In this document: in pieces, positions 40,697-50,283 of the stretch
How positions within the stretch are numbered: the first letter of the stretch is position 1
Layout: every line of letters starts with the position of its first letter
From: Actinomycetaceae bacterium MB13-C1-2
GTDB taxonomy: Bacteria > Actinomycetota > Actinomycetes > Actinomycetales > Actinomycetaceae
Reading direction: 5' to 3'
DNA length: 64,000 nucleotides
Assembly: GCA_035621235.1 (NCBI GenBank)
Contig: CP141731.1
Span: forward strand, 2,232,001 to 2,296,000
Translations under genes and position numbers: made by a program
The notes under the pieces: model-generated
The model's input: the letters and a program-made list of their open reading frames with translations, nothing else
What the model was told of the DNA's origin: nothing
Database searches by the model: none

Positions 40697-41920
40697 CTAG
40701 AGCTTGATCCCGTTTCCGAAGCGCTCGTCGCGAGCTGCCGCTAGTTTTGCTGGAAGACCGTAGATATCAATGAAACCTCTTGCGCTTGCCTGGTCGAAGG
40801 AATCACCCGTGTCATACGTCGCGAGGTTGAAGTCATAGAGAGACGTCTCGGACTTCCTCCCGGTAACAGTTGCAAGTCCCCCATGCAGTGTCATTCGAAT
40901 ATCACCGCTGACGTACCTCTGCGTATCGTCGACAAAAACATCGAGCGATTTCTTCAGCGGTGAGAACCACTGCCCGTCGTAAACCAACTCGCCCCACCGC
41001 TCATCGACACGCTTCTTAAAACGAGCCTGCTCACGCTCAATCGTGACGTTCTCAAGTTCCTTATGTGCAGCGATGAGAATCATGGCCCCCGGTGCCTCAT
41101 AAATCTCTCGCGACTTGATTCCGACCAGGCGGTCCTCGACAACGTCGATGCGTCCGATTCCCTGAGCCCCACCGCGGCGGTTTAGTTCCTGGATTATCTG
41201 CAACGGCGAGAGCTTCCGCCCATCAATCGCTACCGGAACACCCTCCTCGAACGTAATGACGACCTCGTCGGGAAGTGGCGGATACGTCGGATCATCGGTG
41301 TAGTTGTACACGTCCTTTGTCGGGCCGTTCCAGATGTCCTCAAGGAAGCCGGTCTCGATCGCGCGCCCCCAGACATTCTGATCAATGGAGAAAGGATTGG
41401 AACGAGTGGTCTCAATTGGCAGGGAATGCTTGGATGCATAATCTATGGCGACGTCACGCGTAAGCGCCAAATCGCGCACCGGAGCAATGCACTTTAGGTC
41501 GGGGGCAATGGAGGTGATCGAAACCTCGAACCTCACCTGGTCGTTACCTTTTCCTGTGCAGCCATGAGCAACCGTGGTGGCACCATACTGACGGGCGGCT
41601 TTCACCAGATGCTTGGAAATCAAAGGTCTCGAAATGGCCGAAACCAGAGGATATGACCGCTGGTACAGGGCATTGGCCTTGAGCGCTGGCATGCAATACT
41701 GCTCTGCGAACTCATCGCGGGCATCAGCAACATAGGCCTCCACCGCACCGCAGTCCAAGGCTCTTTGACGGACGACCTCGAGATCTTCACCGCCCTGACC
41801 GACGTCAACCGCCACCGCAACTACCTCGGAGCCAGTCTGTTCTCCGATCCAGCCGATTGCGACAGAAGTGTCCAGTCCTCCCGAGTATGCGAGAACAACC
41901 CGGTCTTTGTTGCTTTTCAT
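40697..41920 (-). CDS. argG: Argininosuccinate synthase
   Basis: ArgG joins citrulline and aspartate using ATP. The 407-residue protein has the PP-loop AYSGGLDTS near the start, the citrulline/aspartate-binding region [18 protein letters not shown] and the conserved SIDQNVWGR segment. AAGGAAAAC precedes the ATG. It follows argR by 80 bases on the same strand. It converges on arcA with the intergenic repeat between them. Confidence 0.96.
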   Translation of the reverse strand: MKSNKDRVVLAYSGGLDTSVAIGWIGEQTGSEVVAVAVDVGQGGEDLEVVRQRALDCGAVEAYVADARDEFAEQYCMPALKANALYQRSYPLVSAISRPLISKHLVKAARQYGATTVAHGCTGKGNDQVRFEVSITSIAPDLKCIAPVRDLALTRDVAIDYASKHSLPIETTRSNPFSIDQNVWGRAIETGFLEDIWNGPTKDVYNYTDDPTYPPLPDEVVITFEEGVPVAIDGRKLSPLQIIQELNRRGGAQGIGRIDVVEDRLVGIKSREIYEAPGAMILIAAHKELENVTIEREQARFKKRVDERWGELVYDGQWFSPLKKSLDVFVDDTQRYVSGDIRMTLHGGLATVTGRKSETSLYDFNLATYDTGDSFDQASARGFIDIYGLPAKLAAARDERFGNGIKL

Positions 41921-42000
41921 TCAGTTTTCCTTGTCATCGATTCCGAACGAGAGATGTCCGGTTAGGGCCGATGTCCTATGAAGATTCAGACTTGTTTCTA

Positions 42001-42501
42001 TTAGCTGGTGCGGCCAGCGAGTTCCAACAACTCTTGACGAAGCGCCAGCGCTGATGACTCGTCCCGGCACACGGTAAAGATGGTGTCATCCCCCGCAAGC
42101 GTTCCAACGACATACTTTAGTCGGGCTGAATCAATCGCGGCGCCAAGCATGTTGGCTGCCCCGGCAGGAGTACGCAGCACCAAAATGTTCTGGGCACAGT
42201 CCGCGCCCACCAGCAACTCCTGGCACCAGCGGGCCAGGCGTGCGGCACTGGGTTCGACGGCCGATGGACTTCGTCCGTCATCATCGACAATCTGATATGT
42301 CGATTGTCCCTGTGAGCCACGAACCTTGACGGCACGCAACTCACTCAGGTCGCGCGAAAGAGTCGCCTGGACTGTTTCAAAACCCTGTGCTGCGAGCGCT
42401 TTACGGAGTTCTTCTTGCGAGGTGATTTGCCGAGTACTCAGAACATTTCGAATGGCATCATGTCGGGCAGCACGAGTCAGCAACACCTCTGCGCTATCCA
42501 T
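42001..42501 (-). CDS. argR: Arginine repressor ArgR
   Basis: ArgR senses arginine and controls arginine genes. The 166-residue protein has the N-terminal winged helix (ITSQEELRKALAAQGFETVQATLSRDL) and the C-terminal oligomerisation and arginine-binding domain (GTLAGDDTIFTVC). The ATG at 42501 is chosen because GGTGGCGG precedes it; a longer frame to 42528 has no ribosome binding site, and its first codon lies in a palindrome. Two operator-like palindromes upstream suggest autoregulation. The argCJBDF genes that often precede argR are absent here. Confidence 0.94.
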   Translation of the reverse strand: MDSAEVLLTRAARHDAIRNVLSTRQITSQEELRKALAAQGFETVQATLSRDLSELRAVKVRGSQGQSTYQIVDDDGRSPSAVEPSAARLARWCQELLVGADCAQNILVLRTPAGAANMLGAAIDSARLKYVVGTLAGDDTIFTVCRDESSALALRQELLELAGRTS

Positions 42502-42522
42502 AGCCGCCACCGAAGAACCATT

Positions 42523-42564
42523 CTGCATAACATGCAGAGTACCGCATATTCATACGTCATGCGG
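42523..42564. promoter_or_regulatory. Two ARG-box-like palindromes upstream of argR
   Basis: CTGCATAACATGCAG (42523-42537) is a perfect inverted repeat with an AAC centre. CCGCAT and ATGCGG (42542-42564) flank ATTCATACGTC, which also contains a TATTCAT half-site. Their centres are roughly two helical turns apart, the spacing of paired ARG boxes. The position, 22-63 bases before argR, fits repressor binding. Confidence 0.45.
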
Positions 42565-42641
42565 AATCCGGTCCGAGTGTTGGTCAAAGACCACGCACAC
42601 TTGCCTCTCGTGCCGCAAAGTCGGTCACCACAGCAAGCAGA

Positions 42642-42649
42642 GGTTTAGG
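42642..42649 (+). repeat. Target site duplication of the insertion sequence, left copy
   Basis: GGTTTAGG at 42642-42649 is repeated exactly at 44060-44067, immediately outside both ends of the insertion sequence. An 8-bp duplication is the usual size for the ISL3 family. Confidence 0.9.
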
Positions 42650-44059
42650 GGCTCTTCATAATATGGGCTGTAGGTGGTGTTTGAATCCTCCGGTGTGGAG
42701 GAGGCTGCGGGTGATGTAGTTTTCGAGGTTTCGGAATCCTAGGGCGATTCCGCGGAGGTGTTCGAGCCTGCCGTTGATCGCTTCTGTTGGTCCATTGCTG
42801 CTGTAGGGGTGGGTGAAGTAGGCGAGGATGTCATCGCGGCGGCGGCGCAGGGTGCGTGCCAGGGATCCCAGTTCGGGGATTCCTTTGGTCACTTCATAGT
42901 TCAAGGCGTCAATGATCCCAGCGATTTTCTCTCGTCCTTGTTTCTTGTTAGGGTTCTCGTAGGCGCCGATGACTGCTTGGTAGATGCCCCAGATCCGGGT
43001 CAGGGCCGCATATCGTGTGTCTTGTAGTATCTTGTCGACTTTGGCTGCTGCTTTTCCTTCTAAGAGCCGGTTACGAGTCAGGAGTAAACGTCTGGCTTGG
43101 AACAACTGGTCACCCTTATGGCCTCTGTGTCCGGTGGTTTCTTGTTGGAGTCGTTGACGAGACTGGGTGATTTTGTCACCAACAAGTTGGACTACGTGGA
43201 AAGGATCCATGACCGTGACCGCGCTAGAAAGAACTTCACGGACCGCGGTCTTATACCCAGTGAAGCCATCCATTGCCACGGTCTTCACATTCAAACGGAA
43301 CTTAGTGTCTCGGGCTTTCAGCCAGGTTTTCAACACTTTCTTAGACCTACCTGGAATCATGTCCAACAAGCGTGCTGGCTGCTTATCCTTACGCGGTGTC
43401 AAGTCAATGATCACGGTAACGAACCGGTCAGAGCGCCAACCGGTGTGTTTCCAGCAGTGCTCGTCAACCCCGATCGTGCTCACCCCGTCAAAACGGTTCG
43501 GATCACTGATCAAATGCTCATAGCCTGCTTGAAGCACGGCGGTGTTGACCGTGTTCCACGCTGCCCCCAGATTCCGGGCGGCAGTGTTGATGCTCATTCC
43601 ATCTAAAACCACTGACACTAGCGCCCAGTTGACTGCCGCGACCGTGAGTTTCGACCCCGGCGGCGCCAATGTCTGAGGGATCTGCTCCGACCAATACCTC
43701 TGGCAGTCATCGCAGCTAAAGCACCGCAGGCGCACCAACAGTTTCACCGGACGAGTCCCGTTAGAGCAATGAGTGAGCATCCTGGACCGCGATCCGCGAG
43801 ATCGTCCCTGACATCCACACATGTAACACCACTGTCCAGGTTCGACCAGGCGGGTCTCGAAAACGAGTACCTCCCGGCCCCTCAGGCGTATCAACGCCTG
43901 TCCCGTGATTTTCACCAGGTCAGTATCAAGACGAAACGCGGACTCCAAACACGGTTCGGTAAACTCGAACACAGACCCTCCGGGCAACAGATGCAGCTTA
44001 GAACACCTACATCCTGTCAGCCAGAGGGTCACCCACTACAGCCCGTTCTGCGAAGAGCC
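42650..44059. mobile_element. ISL3-family insertion sequence
   Basis: The 1,410-bp element has terminal inverted repeats of about 24 bases: GGCTCTTC, seven variable bases, then GGGCTGTAG at both ends (42650 inward and 44059 inward). It is flanked by an exact 8-bp duplication GGTTTAGG and carries one intact transposase gene. It sits between argR and pheT. Removing it and one copy of the duplication rejoins an unbroken intergenic sequence, so no gene was disrupted. The perfect ends suggest a recent insertion. Confidence 0.92.
42656..43972 (-). CDS. ISL3 family transposase
   Basis: The protein has about 438 residues: an N-terminal zinc-finger-like region with cysteine pairs (CYMCGC ... CFSCDDC), a helix-turn-helix-like part, and a DDE catalytic domain. 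The likely acidic residues are in GVDEHCWKH, VMDPFHVVQLV and GPTEAINGRLEHLRG. The frame is intact, so it is probably active. The GTG at 43972 has GGAGGG just before it and is preferred to a GTG at 44032, which lies next to the terminal repeat. The stop lies inside the left terminal repeat. Confidence 0.93.
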   Translation of the reverse strand: MFEFTEPCLESAFRLDTDLVKITGQALIRLRGREVLVFETRLVEPGQWCYMCGCQGRSRGSRSRMLTHCSNGTRPVKLLVRLRCFSCDDCQRYWSEQIPQTLAPPGSKLTVAAVNWALVSVVLDGMSINTAARNLGAAWNTVNTAVLQAGYEHLISDPNRFDGVSTIGVDEHCWKHTGWRSDRFVTVIIDLTPRKDKQPARLLDMIPGRSKKVLKTWLKARDTKFRLNVKTVAMDGFTGYKTAVREVLSSAVTVMDPFHVVQLVGDKITQSRQRLQQETTGHRGHKGDQLFQARRLLLTRNRLLEGKAAAKVDKILQDTRYAALTRIWGIYQAVIGAYENPNKKQGREKIAGIIDALNYEVTKGIPELGSLARTLRRRRDDILAYFTHPYSSNGPTEAINGRLEHLRGIALGFRNLENYITRSLLHTGGFKHHLQPIL

Positions 44060-44067
44060 GGTTTAGG
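44060..44067 (+). repeat. Target site duplication of the insertion sequence, right copy
   Basis: GGTTTAGG here matches the copy at 42642-42649 exactly. Confidence 0.9.
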
Positions 44068-44076
44068 AGACACACC

Positions 44077-46746
44077 CTAGCCCCGGAGCGTTGCCTTAAG
44101 TCGCTTGTCCAGAGCCCTAACAACCTCTGCTCTAACCGATTCGACCTCTGACGCGTCCAGTGTCTTCGATCCCGAACGAAGGGTCATCGCGTAGGCGACC
44201 GATTTGTGTCCCTCGGGTACCTGGCTTCCACGGTAGATATCGAACAGCGTTAAGCTCTCCAGCAATGGACCTGCAGCGCGGCGCATGACCGAGGCAATCT
44301 CCGACTCGGGAACATCTTCCGCCACAACCACTGCAAAGTCCTCCTTTGCGGCAGGGAAGGCCGAGATCGGCTTCACCTTTAGGAACGACTTCGGTGCTAG
44401 GGACAGCACTGCGTCCATGTCCACCTCGAACGCGACGGATCTGGCCGGAAGACCATACTCTTCAACCACGGCCGGGTGAAGCTCACCGCTACGACCGACC
44501 TCGACGTACCCCTTGCCGGCACGCACAAATAGAGTTGCCACTCGCGCAGGATGCCATGGTGCCGCGGACTCGGGATTCTCTAGGAGTTTCGGCATCGGGG
44601 GACCGGGCTTCCTCTCGGGGCTATCCGGCAGCCAACTTCGAGTCGCTTCGATTCTCACCCCGCCCGCAGCGCCCACCAATCGTGCTGCCTCAATCGCATC
44701 AGACCACTGCCATCCGGGCTGAGCCGGTGCGGCGTCATCTAGCTCGGCACCCGAGCGCGGAGCAAACACGCCCCCCATAACCCCCGCGACGTGCCACGGC
44801 TGGCTCGGAACGCCTGCAAATAACGCGGCAATTTCCTCATCCGCAGGACGTTCAGAGACGCCAACAATCTCAGCGGGCCTGGTACCTGCGGGAAGTGCCA
44901 CCTGGCCGAGTTCGAACATTGCGAGAGGAGTGACTCCCCTGGCGGCGTTGCGCTCCGCGATTTCCAGTAGAGAATCCAGAATAGAGGTTCGAAGCGCTCC
45001 CGCGTCGTCCGCCAGCGGATTGCGCAAACGGATTGCGTGGCGTCTTTGGTCATCCTCCGGCAACTGCTGGCGGTCGTGCGCATTCGAAATGAACGGGTAC
45101 GACTTGACCTCCACCAATCCATCTGTCGCCAGGGACTGCGATACGTTGCGACGAAGAACCTGTGAGTCCCTAAGTCCCCCTCCGCCGATCGCTCTGGGTA
45201 GGCGATCTGGAATCTGGTCATACCCGTAAAGGCGGGCAATCTCCTCAACCAGGTGTGCCGGTCCAACCAAGTCTGGACGCCACGACGGAGCCAGCACCGA
45301 GAATCCTGCGTCGACCCTTTCTACCCGGCATCCAATCTCTTCTAGAATTCTTTGGATCTCATCTTCGGTGAGCACTAATCCGGTGAGACGCTGAGTCTCT
45401 GTGAAAGGAAGCATAACCGGTGTCTTCGGTGCGACCAGACGGTAGTCGTAGCCCGCCTGATCAACAGTTCCGCCGCCGTATTCGGCAATGAGTTCTGCGG
45501 CTCGCGCAGCAGCAACCGGCGCAATATTCGGGTCGACGCCGCGTTCAAACCTCTTCGAAGCCTCTGAGTGCATCCGGTGCCTGCGGGCGCTGCGGGCAAT
45601 CGAAATCGGGTCAAAGTGTGCAGCTTCGATCACCACGTCGGTAGTCTCGGGACCCACCTCGGAATCGAGGCCACCCATTATTCCCGCCAATCCGACTACT
45701 CTAGAACCTCTTTCGTCATCCGGGGAGTCGGTAATCAGCACGTCTTCAGGGTCGAGTTCCAGACGCGATCCGTCGAGGGTAGCGAAGGTCTCGCCTTCGT
45801 TCGCCCGCCTCACGACAAATGGGGCCTTCACAAATCCGAGATCGTACGCGTGAAGCGGCTGCCCCAGATCTAGCATCAGATAGTTCGTTACATCAACGGG
45901 GAGGGAAAGAGACCTCATCCCCGCCTGTTCAAGCCTTCGTACCATCCACTTAGGACTCGAGGCGTTCGGATCTATGCCTCTGACAATCCGAGTGACAAAG
46001 CGGTCGGCAGCCGGGCGTCCTTCGCGGATCGAGGCCGAATCAACATCAGCCCTGAAGGCTCCGTCGTCCGAAGTCGGAAGGGGCGCGGCAAGAGAGTTCG
46101 GAAGCCCCCGATCAGTGAACTTGGCCCCGGTTGAGTGCCCGTACTCGCGGGCCAGGCCCCGTACCGAAAAACAGTATCCTCGATCCGGTGTCACATTTAC
46201 TTCAAGGACCTCTTCACCCAGTCCTAGTAGCGGGATCATGTTCGTACCGGGAACCGGAATTGGGTCCATCTTCAACGTCTCGCCCAGAACGATGATGCCG
46301 TTATGATCGGTGCCTAAACCCAGTTCCTTCTCGGAACAGATCATCCCGTCAGAAACGTGACCATAGGTCTTGCGTGCGGCGATCGGGAACGGTCCGGGAA
46401 GTACGGCTCCTGGAAGCGACACGACAACCGTGTCACCCACTTTGAAGTTGTGCGCACCACAGATGATTCCGCGGCTTGGGAACTCGGACGCCTCGGCGCC
46501 GGCGCCCGGCTCATCGTTGTACTCGCCGACGTCCACGCGACAGTAGTGGACGGTCTTACCGTTACTGTGCTCCTCGTCCTCGATCGAGAGGACGGTGCCG
46601 GCAACGAGCGGACCCTGCACGGCGGCGGGAAAGATTTCTTCTTCTTCAATCCCGACCTTGACCAAGGCTTCAGCGATCTGTTCGATCGTCGCGTCCTCAG
46701 GAACCTCTACATGGTCACGTAGCCAGTCGATAGCGACGTGTGGCAT
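44077..46746 (-). CDS. pheT: Phenylalanyl-tRNA synthetase beta subunit
   Basis: PheT is the large subunit of the heterotetrameric synthetase for tRNA-Phe. The 889-residue protein has an N-terminal tRNA-binding EMAP-like domain, the B3/B4 editing region, a B5 domain, and a C-terminal ferredoxin-fold anticodon-binding domain (ISAFPAAKEDFAVVV ... VAYAMTLRSGSKTL). The ATG at 46746, one base after the pheS stop, is preferred; an open extension to 46887 overlaps pheS and adds no family sequence. It is slightly longer than most homologues because of an insert near residues 690-760. The insertion sequence lies 10 bases after its stop. Confidence 0.95.
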   Translation of the reverse strand: MPHVAIDWLRDHVEVPEDATIEQIAEALVKVGIEEEEIFPAAVQGPLVAGTVLSIEDEEHSNGKTVHYCRVDVGEYNDEPGAGAEASEFPSRGIICGAHNFKVGDTVVVSLPGAVLPGPFPIAARKTYGHVSDGMICSEKELGLGTDHNGIIVLGETLKMDPIPVPGTNMIPLLGLGEEVLEVNVTPDRGYCFSVRGLAREYGHSTGAKFTDRGLPNSLAAPLPTSDDGAFRADVDSASIREGRPAADRFVTRIVRGIDPNASSPKWMVRRLEQAGMRSLSLPVDVTNYLMLDLGQPLHAYDLGFVKAPFVVRRANEGETFATLDGSRLELDPEDVLITDSPDDERGSRVVGLAGIMGGLDSEVGPETTDVVIEAAHFDPISIARSARRHRMHSEASKRFERGVDPNIAPVAAARAAELIAEYGGGTVDQAGYDYRLVAPKTPVMLPFTETQRLTGLVLTEDEIQRILEEIGCRVERVDAGFSVLAPSWRPDLVGPAHLVEEIARLYGYDQIPDRLPRAIGGGGLRDSQVLRRNVSQSLATDGLVEVKSYPFISNAHDRQQLPEDDQRRHAIRLRNPLADDAGALRTSILDSLLEIAERNAARGVTPLAMFELGQVALPAGTRPAEIVGVSERPADEEIAALFAGVPSQPWHVAGVMGGVFAPRSGAELDDAAPAQPGWQWSDAIEAARLVGAAGGVRIEATRSWLPDSPERKPGPPMPKLLENPESAAPWHPARVATLFVRAGKGYVEVGRSGELHPAVVEEYGLPARSVAFEVDMDAVLSLAPKSFLKVKPISAFPAAKEDFAVVVAEDVPESEIASVMRRAAGPLLESLTLFDIYRGSQVPEGHKSVAYAMTLRSGSKTLDASEVESVRAEVVRALDKRLKATLRG

Positions 46747-46747
46747 T

Positions 46748-47845
46748 TCAGTTCCCCTTTCCGTAAAGGCCAAACTGCCTAGAGAATCTGAGATCACCCT
46801 CGACAATGTCATGCATGTCTGCGATTCCATGTTGCAGCATGAGGGTGCGCTCAAGGCCCATTCCAAACGCGAACCCGGTGTACTCATTCGGGTCCACGCC
46901 GCAAGCGATCAACACGTTGGGGTTGACCATGCCGCAGCCTCCCCATTCGATCCAGCCCGCGCCCCCCTTCTTCTGCGGGAACCAAAGGTCCATCTCTGCG
47001 CTGGGTTCCGTGAATGGGAAGAACGAGGGGCGAAGCCGGGTCTTAGCCTCGTCACCAAACATTGCTTTCGCAAAGTGGTCGAGAGTTCCTTTGAGATCGG
47101 CCATCGTCAGGCCCTTATCGACCGCCAGTCCCTCTACCTGGTGGAACACTGGAGTGTGCGTCGCATCAAGCGCATCGGAGCGAAAAACTTTACCCGGACA
47201 TGCAACGTACAGTGGTGCTCCCTTGTCGATGAGCTCACGCGCCTGTACGGGAGAGGTGTGAGTCCGTAGAACCAGGCTCGCACCGTCGGGGGTATCCGCG
47301 CCCACGGTCGTTCCGTCGATATAGAGCGTGTCCTGCATCTGACGAGCCGGGTGGTCGGCATCAAAGTTTAGGGCGTCGAAGTTAAACCACTCGTGTTCGA
47401 TCTCGGGTCCCTCGGCAATCTGCCATCCAAGGGAGACAAAGAAGTCTTCGATCTGCTCGATGACCAGCGAAAGTGGGTGGCGTGCGCCGATCGGGGTGCG
47501 CCGAGTTGGCAGTGTTACGTCCACGCCCTCTGACCTGATCGCCTGCCAGCGCTCCTCTTGTTCAAGGGCCAACATCCGGGTGTCGTAGAGTCCCTGCAGT
47601 TGCTTTCTCGCGCCCCCGAGATTCTTCCCTGCGCTGGCTCGCTGAGCCGGCTCGAGGGAGCCAATCGATCGGTTCGCAGCAGTCAGAGCGGATCCGTCAC
47701 CAAAAACGCTCACCTTAGCCTCGCGCAACTCGGCTCTGGAGGCGGCTTCTTCAATTAGTGCTGACGCGCTCTCTACCCAGTTGCTCACCGCGGCTTCATC
47801 ACACGGATCCAACGTGGTCGCGCCAAGGCCATCCGACTTGGACAT
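46748..47845 (-). CDS. pheS: Phenylalanyl-tRNA synthetase alpha subunit
   Basis: PheS is the catalytic class II subunit. It has an N-terminal coiled-coil, motif 2 around FHQVEGLAVDKG and motif 3 in GFAFGMGLERTLML. The phenylalanine pocket segment FTEPSAEMD is intact. The ATG at 47845 gives 365 residues, close to the family length; an open frame to 47941 adds 32 residues without similarity. It is the first gene of the pheS-pheT transcript. Confidence 0.95.
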   Translation of the reverse strand: MSKSDGLGATTLDPCDEAAVSNWVESASALIEEAASRAELREAKVSVFGDGSALTAANRSIGSLEPAQRASAGKNLGGARKQLQGLYDTRMLALEQEERWQAIRSEGVDVTLPTRRTPIGARHPLSLVIEQIEDFFVSLGWQIAEGPEIEHEWFNFDALNFDADHPARQMQDTLYIDGTTVGADTPDGASLVLRTHTSPVQARELIDKGAPLYVACPGKVFRSDALDATHTPVFHQVEGLAVDKGLTMADLKGTLDHFAKAMFGDEAKTRLRPSFFPFTEPSAEMDLWFPQKKGGAGWIEWGGCGMVNPNVLIACGVDPNEYTGFAFGMGLERTLMLQHGIADMHDIVEGDLRFSRQFGLYGKGN

Positions 47846-48019
47846 CAACTTCCCGTTCACTGATACATCACTTCCGCTCCGCTTGGTGCGGAACCCCTCC
47901 ACTCTAGTATTCCCTGACCCCGGGGCCGTCCCGAAGCCCATTTGCGTATGGAAGGTGGTAAAGGTCGCACCGGCGACTCATGCGCGGTTACCCATCGGTC
48001 TGCGACCTATGCTTGAGGT

Positions 48020-48892
48020 ATGCCGCAGACCAGATCTAACGTAACTCCAATCAAGCAGGGACGAGTCTCGCGGATGCTCCCCGTCCCAGCGCACATTGAG
48101 CGTCCCGAGTATATGTTCCATGACGGCCCTGAAGTTGTTACGGCCTCAGACACTAAGTCACCAGAAATCGTTAAAAGGATCCGGCGCGCGGGGAGAATAG
48201 CGGCAGAAGCGCTTGAGTTCGCTGGTTCGCTGGTGGAACCAGGGGTTACGACCGATGAGATAGATCGACGGACTCACGAGTTCATTATCGAGCGTGGAGC
48301 CTATCCCTCGTGCCTGGGCTACATGGGATATCCAAAGTCGATTTGCACCTCGATCAACGAGGTAATCTGCCATGGGATTCCTGATGACCGTAAGATCGAA
48401 GAGGGCGATATCGTCAACGTTGATGTCACGGTCTTCCTAGACGGGGTTCACGGAGATACGTGCGCCATGTTTATCGCCAAAGAGACGTCCGAGGAGAATC
48501 GACTGCTTGTCGAACGCACCAAAGAAGCGATGATGCGCGGGATCAAGGCCATTAAGCCGGGACGTCCAGTTAACGTTATCGGACGTGTTATTAGCGCCTA
48601 TGCAAAACGATTCGGCTACGGAGTCGTGCGGGACTACACCGGACATGGCGTCGGCGAGGCATTCCACTCGGGACTAATCATTCCGCACTATGACGCCGCG
48701 CCCGATCACGCAGAGATCATGGAACCGGGTATGGTCTTCACTGTTGAACCGATGTTGACGCTAGGTGGAGTGGACTGGCGCCAATGGGACGACGACTGGA
48801 CCGTTGTGACAGCAGACGGTTCCATGACTGCACAGTTCGAACACACTATTGTTGTTACCGAGGATGGCGCTGACATCCTCACGCTCCCCTAG
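48020..48892 (+). CDS. map: Methionine aminopeptidase, type I
   Basis: MAP removes the initiator methionine from new proteins. The 290-residue protein has all five metal ligands: Asp135, Asp146, His209, Glu243 and Glu274, in NVDVTV, HGDTCA, GHGVGEAFH, FTVEPML and AQFEHTI. An N-terminal extension of about 40 residues includes MLPVPAHIERPEY, the proline-rich linker known from M. tuberculosis MapB and other actinobacterial type Ic enzymes. It starts a plus-strand transcript that also contains ppgK and rnpB downstream. Confidence 0.95.
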   Translation: MPQTRSNVTPIKQGRVSRMLPVPAHIERPEYMFHDGPEVVTASDTKSPEIVKRIRRAGRIAAEALEFAGSLVEPGVTTDEIDRRTHEFIIERGAYPSCLGYMGYPKSICTSINEVICHGIPDDRKIEEGDIVNVDVTVFLDGVHGDTCAMFIAKETSEENRLLVERTKEAMMRGIKAIKPGRPVNVIGRVISAYAKRFGYGVVRDYTGHGVGEAFHSGLIIPHYDAAPDHAEIMEPGMVFTVEPMLTLGGVDWRQWDDDWTVVTADGSMTAQFEHTIVVTEDGADILTLP

Positions 48893-48931
48893 CCCAGCAA
48901 CGCTGGCAACATATTGAGAGGCACGTTCCCA

Positions 48932-49684
48932 ATGACGCGAGTAGGAATCGGGATTGATATTGGTGGGTCCGGCATCAAGGGAGCACTTGTCGACCTTGAT
49001 GCCGGAGAGTTCATCGGTGAGAGACATCGGATTCCCACACCGACACCTTCTACTCCCAAAGCGGTTGCCAAAACCTGTGTAAAGATCGTTAAGGAACTCG
49101 GCGGACCGGAGGATGCTCCCATCGGTATCGCAATGCCAGCACCGATGCGGCACAACATTATTGGCTTCATGGCGAACCTCGACCAGGGATGGGTCGGGAA
49201 GGACGCTAAAAAGATCTATGAAAAGCAACTGGGGCGCCCTGTCACTGTCCTAAACGATGCCGATGCGGCCGGTGTTGCCGAGTGCGCTTTTGGAGCAGCG
49301 AAGAACGTTATGGGAACCGTCATCGTGACAACGCTGGGAACCGGGATCGGCTCGGCTTTGATCTACAACGGGATTCTGGTTCCAAACACGGAGTTGGGAC
49401 ACCTAGAACTGGACGGTCGGGACGCAGAGACGCACGCCTCGGCCAAGCAGCGCACGAAGTATGACCTGAGTTGGAAGGAATGGGGCGGCCGGCTCGACCG
49501 CTACTATAACTTCCTTGAAATGCTATTTTCTCCTGATCGAATCGTCGTCGGTGGTGGGGTTTCAAAGAACCACGAGGAATTCCTGAAGTACATCCAGCTG
49601 AAGGATGCCGAGATCGTTCCAGCGGAACTTTTTAACACGGCGGGGATTGTCGGAGCTGCGTACTACGCAGACCAGCAAAGCTAG
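48932..49684 (+). CDS. ppgK: Polyphosphate glucokinase (ROK family)
   Basis: PpgK phosphorylates glucose with polyphosphate or ATP, a trait of actinobacteria. The 250-residue protein has the ROK nucleotide-binding DIGGSGIKGA, the substrate loop with LNDADAAG and GTGIGSALIYNG, and the polyphosphate-type ELGHLELDGRDAE segment. The classical ROK zinc-binding cysteines are not present, as in other PpgK proteins. The ATG at 48932 (MTRVGIGID) is preferred to a TTG at 48914; GAGAGG stands before it. It begins about 40 bases after map. It can phosphorylate glucose released by the GH13 enzyme and lacZ. Confidence 0.92.
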   Translation: MTRVGIGIDIGGSGIKGALVDLDAGEFIGERHRIPTPTPSTPKAVAKTCVKIVKELGGPEDAPIGIAMPAPMRHNIIGFMANLDQGWVGKDAKKIYEKQLGRPVTVLNDADAAGVAECAFGAAKNVMGTVIVTTLGTGIGSALIYNGILVPNTELGHLELDGRDAETHASAKQRTKYDLSWKEWGGRLDRYYNFLEMLFSPDRIVVGGGVSKNHEEFLKYIQLKDAEIVPAELFNTAGIVGAAYYADQQS

Positions 49685-49708
49685 TCCTCTTCGCGGTAGA
49701 CTTATTAC

Positions 49709-50063
<355 letters not shown>

Positions 50064-50214
50064 CACTCTTCAGTTTGCGTTGTCCCGTCGGGTTTCCAAT
50101 CACAACGGGGATTCTCTCGGACCGAAATACGGCGTGTCGCTTCCCTATCGGATTGGAGATCCGTGCGAGGAACGAGGAAAGACTCGAGATGGGGTGCTGG
50201 GCGAACTTAGGCGG

Positions 50215-50283
50215 GACGAGCGCGGACTCAAGCCGGACAAGTGCGGACTCAAGTCGGACAAGCGCGGACTCAAGCGGGACGAG
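50215..50283. repeat. 21-bp tandem repeat, 3.3 copies
   Basis: Three units (50215-50235, 50236-50256, 50257-50277) of the form GACAAGCGCGGACTCAAGCCG with one to three differences between copies, followed by a partial fourth unit. It straddles the stop codon of the coiled-coil gene (50270-50272, minus strand) and lies about 150 bases after the RNase P RNA. The 21-base period is a multiple of three. Confidence 0.85.

Noticed and set aside
46747-46887. Open frame extending pheT 47 codons upstream
   Set aside because: It overlaps the end of pheS, has no ribosome binding site, and adds no PheT-like sequence; the ATG at 46746 has AAAGGGGAA before it.
50215-50283. CRISPR-like repeats
   Set aside because: Units are direct and contiguous with no spacers, so this is a tandem repeat.
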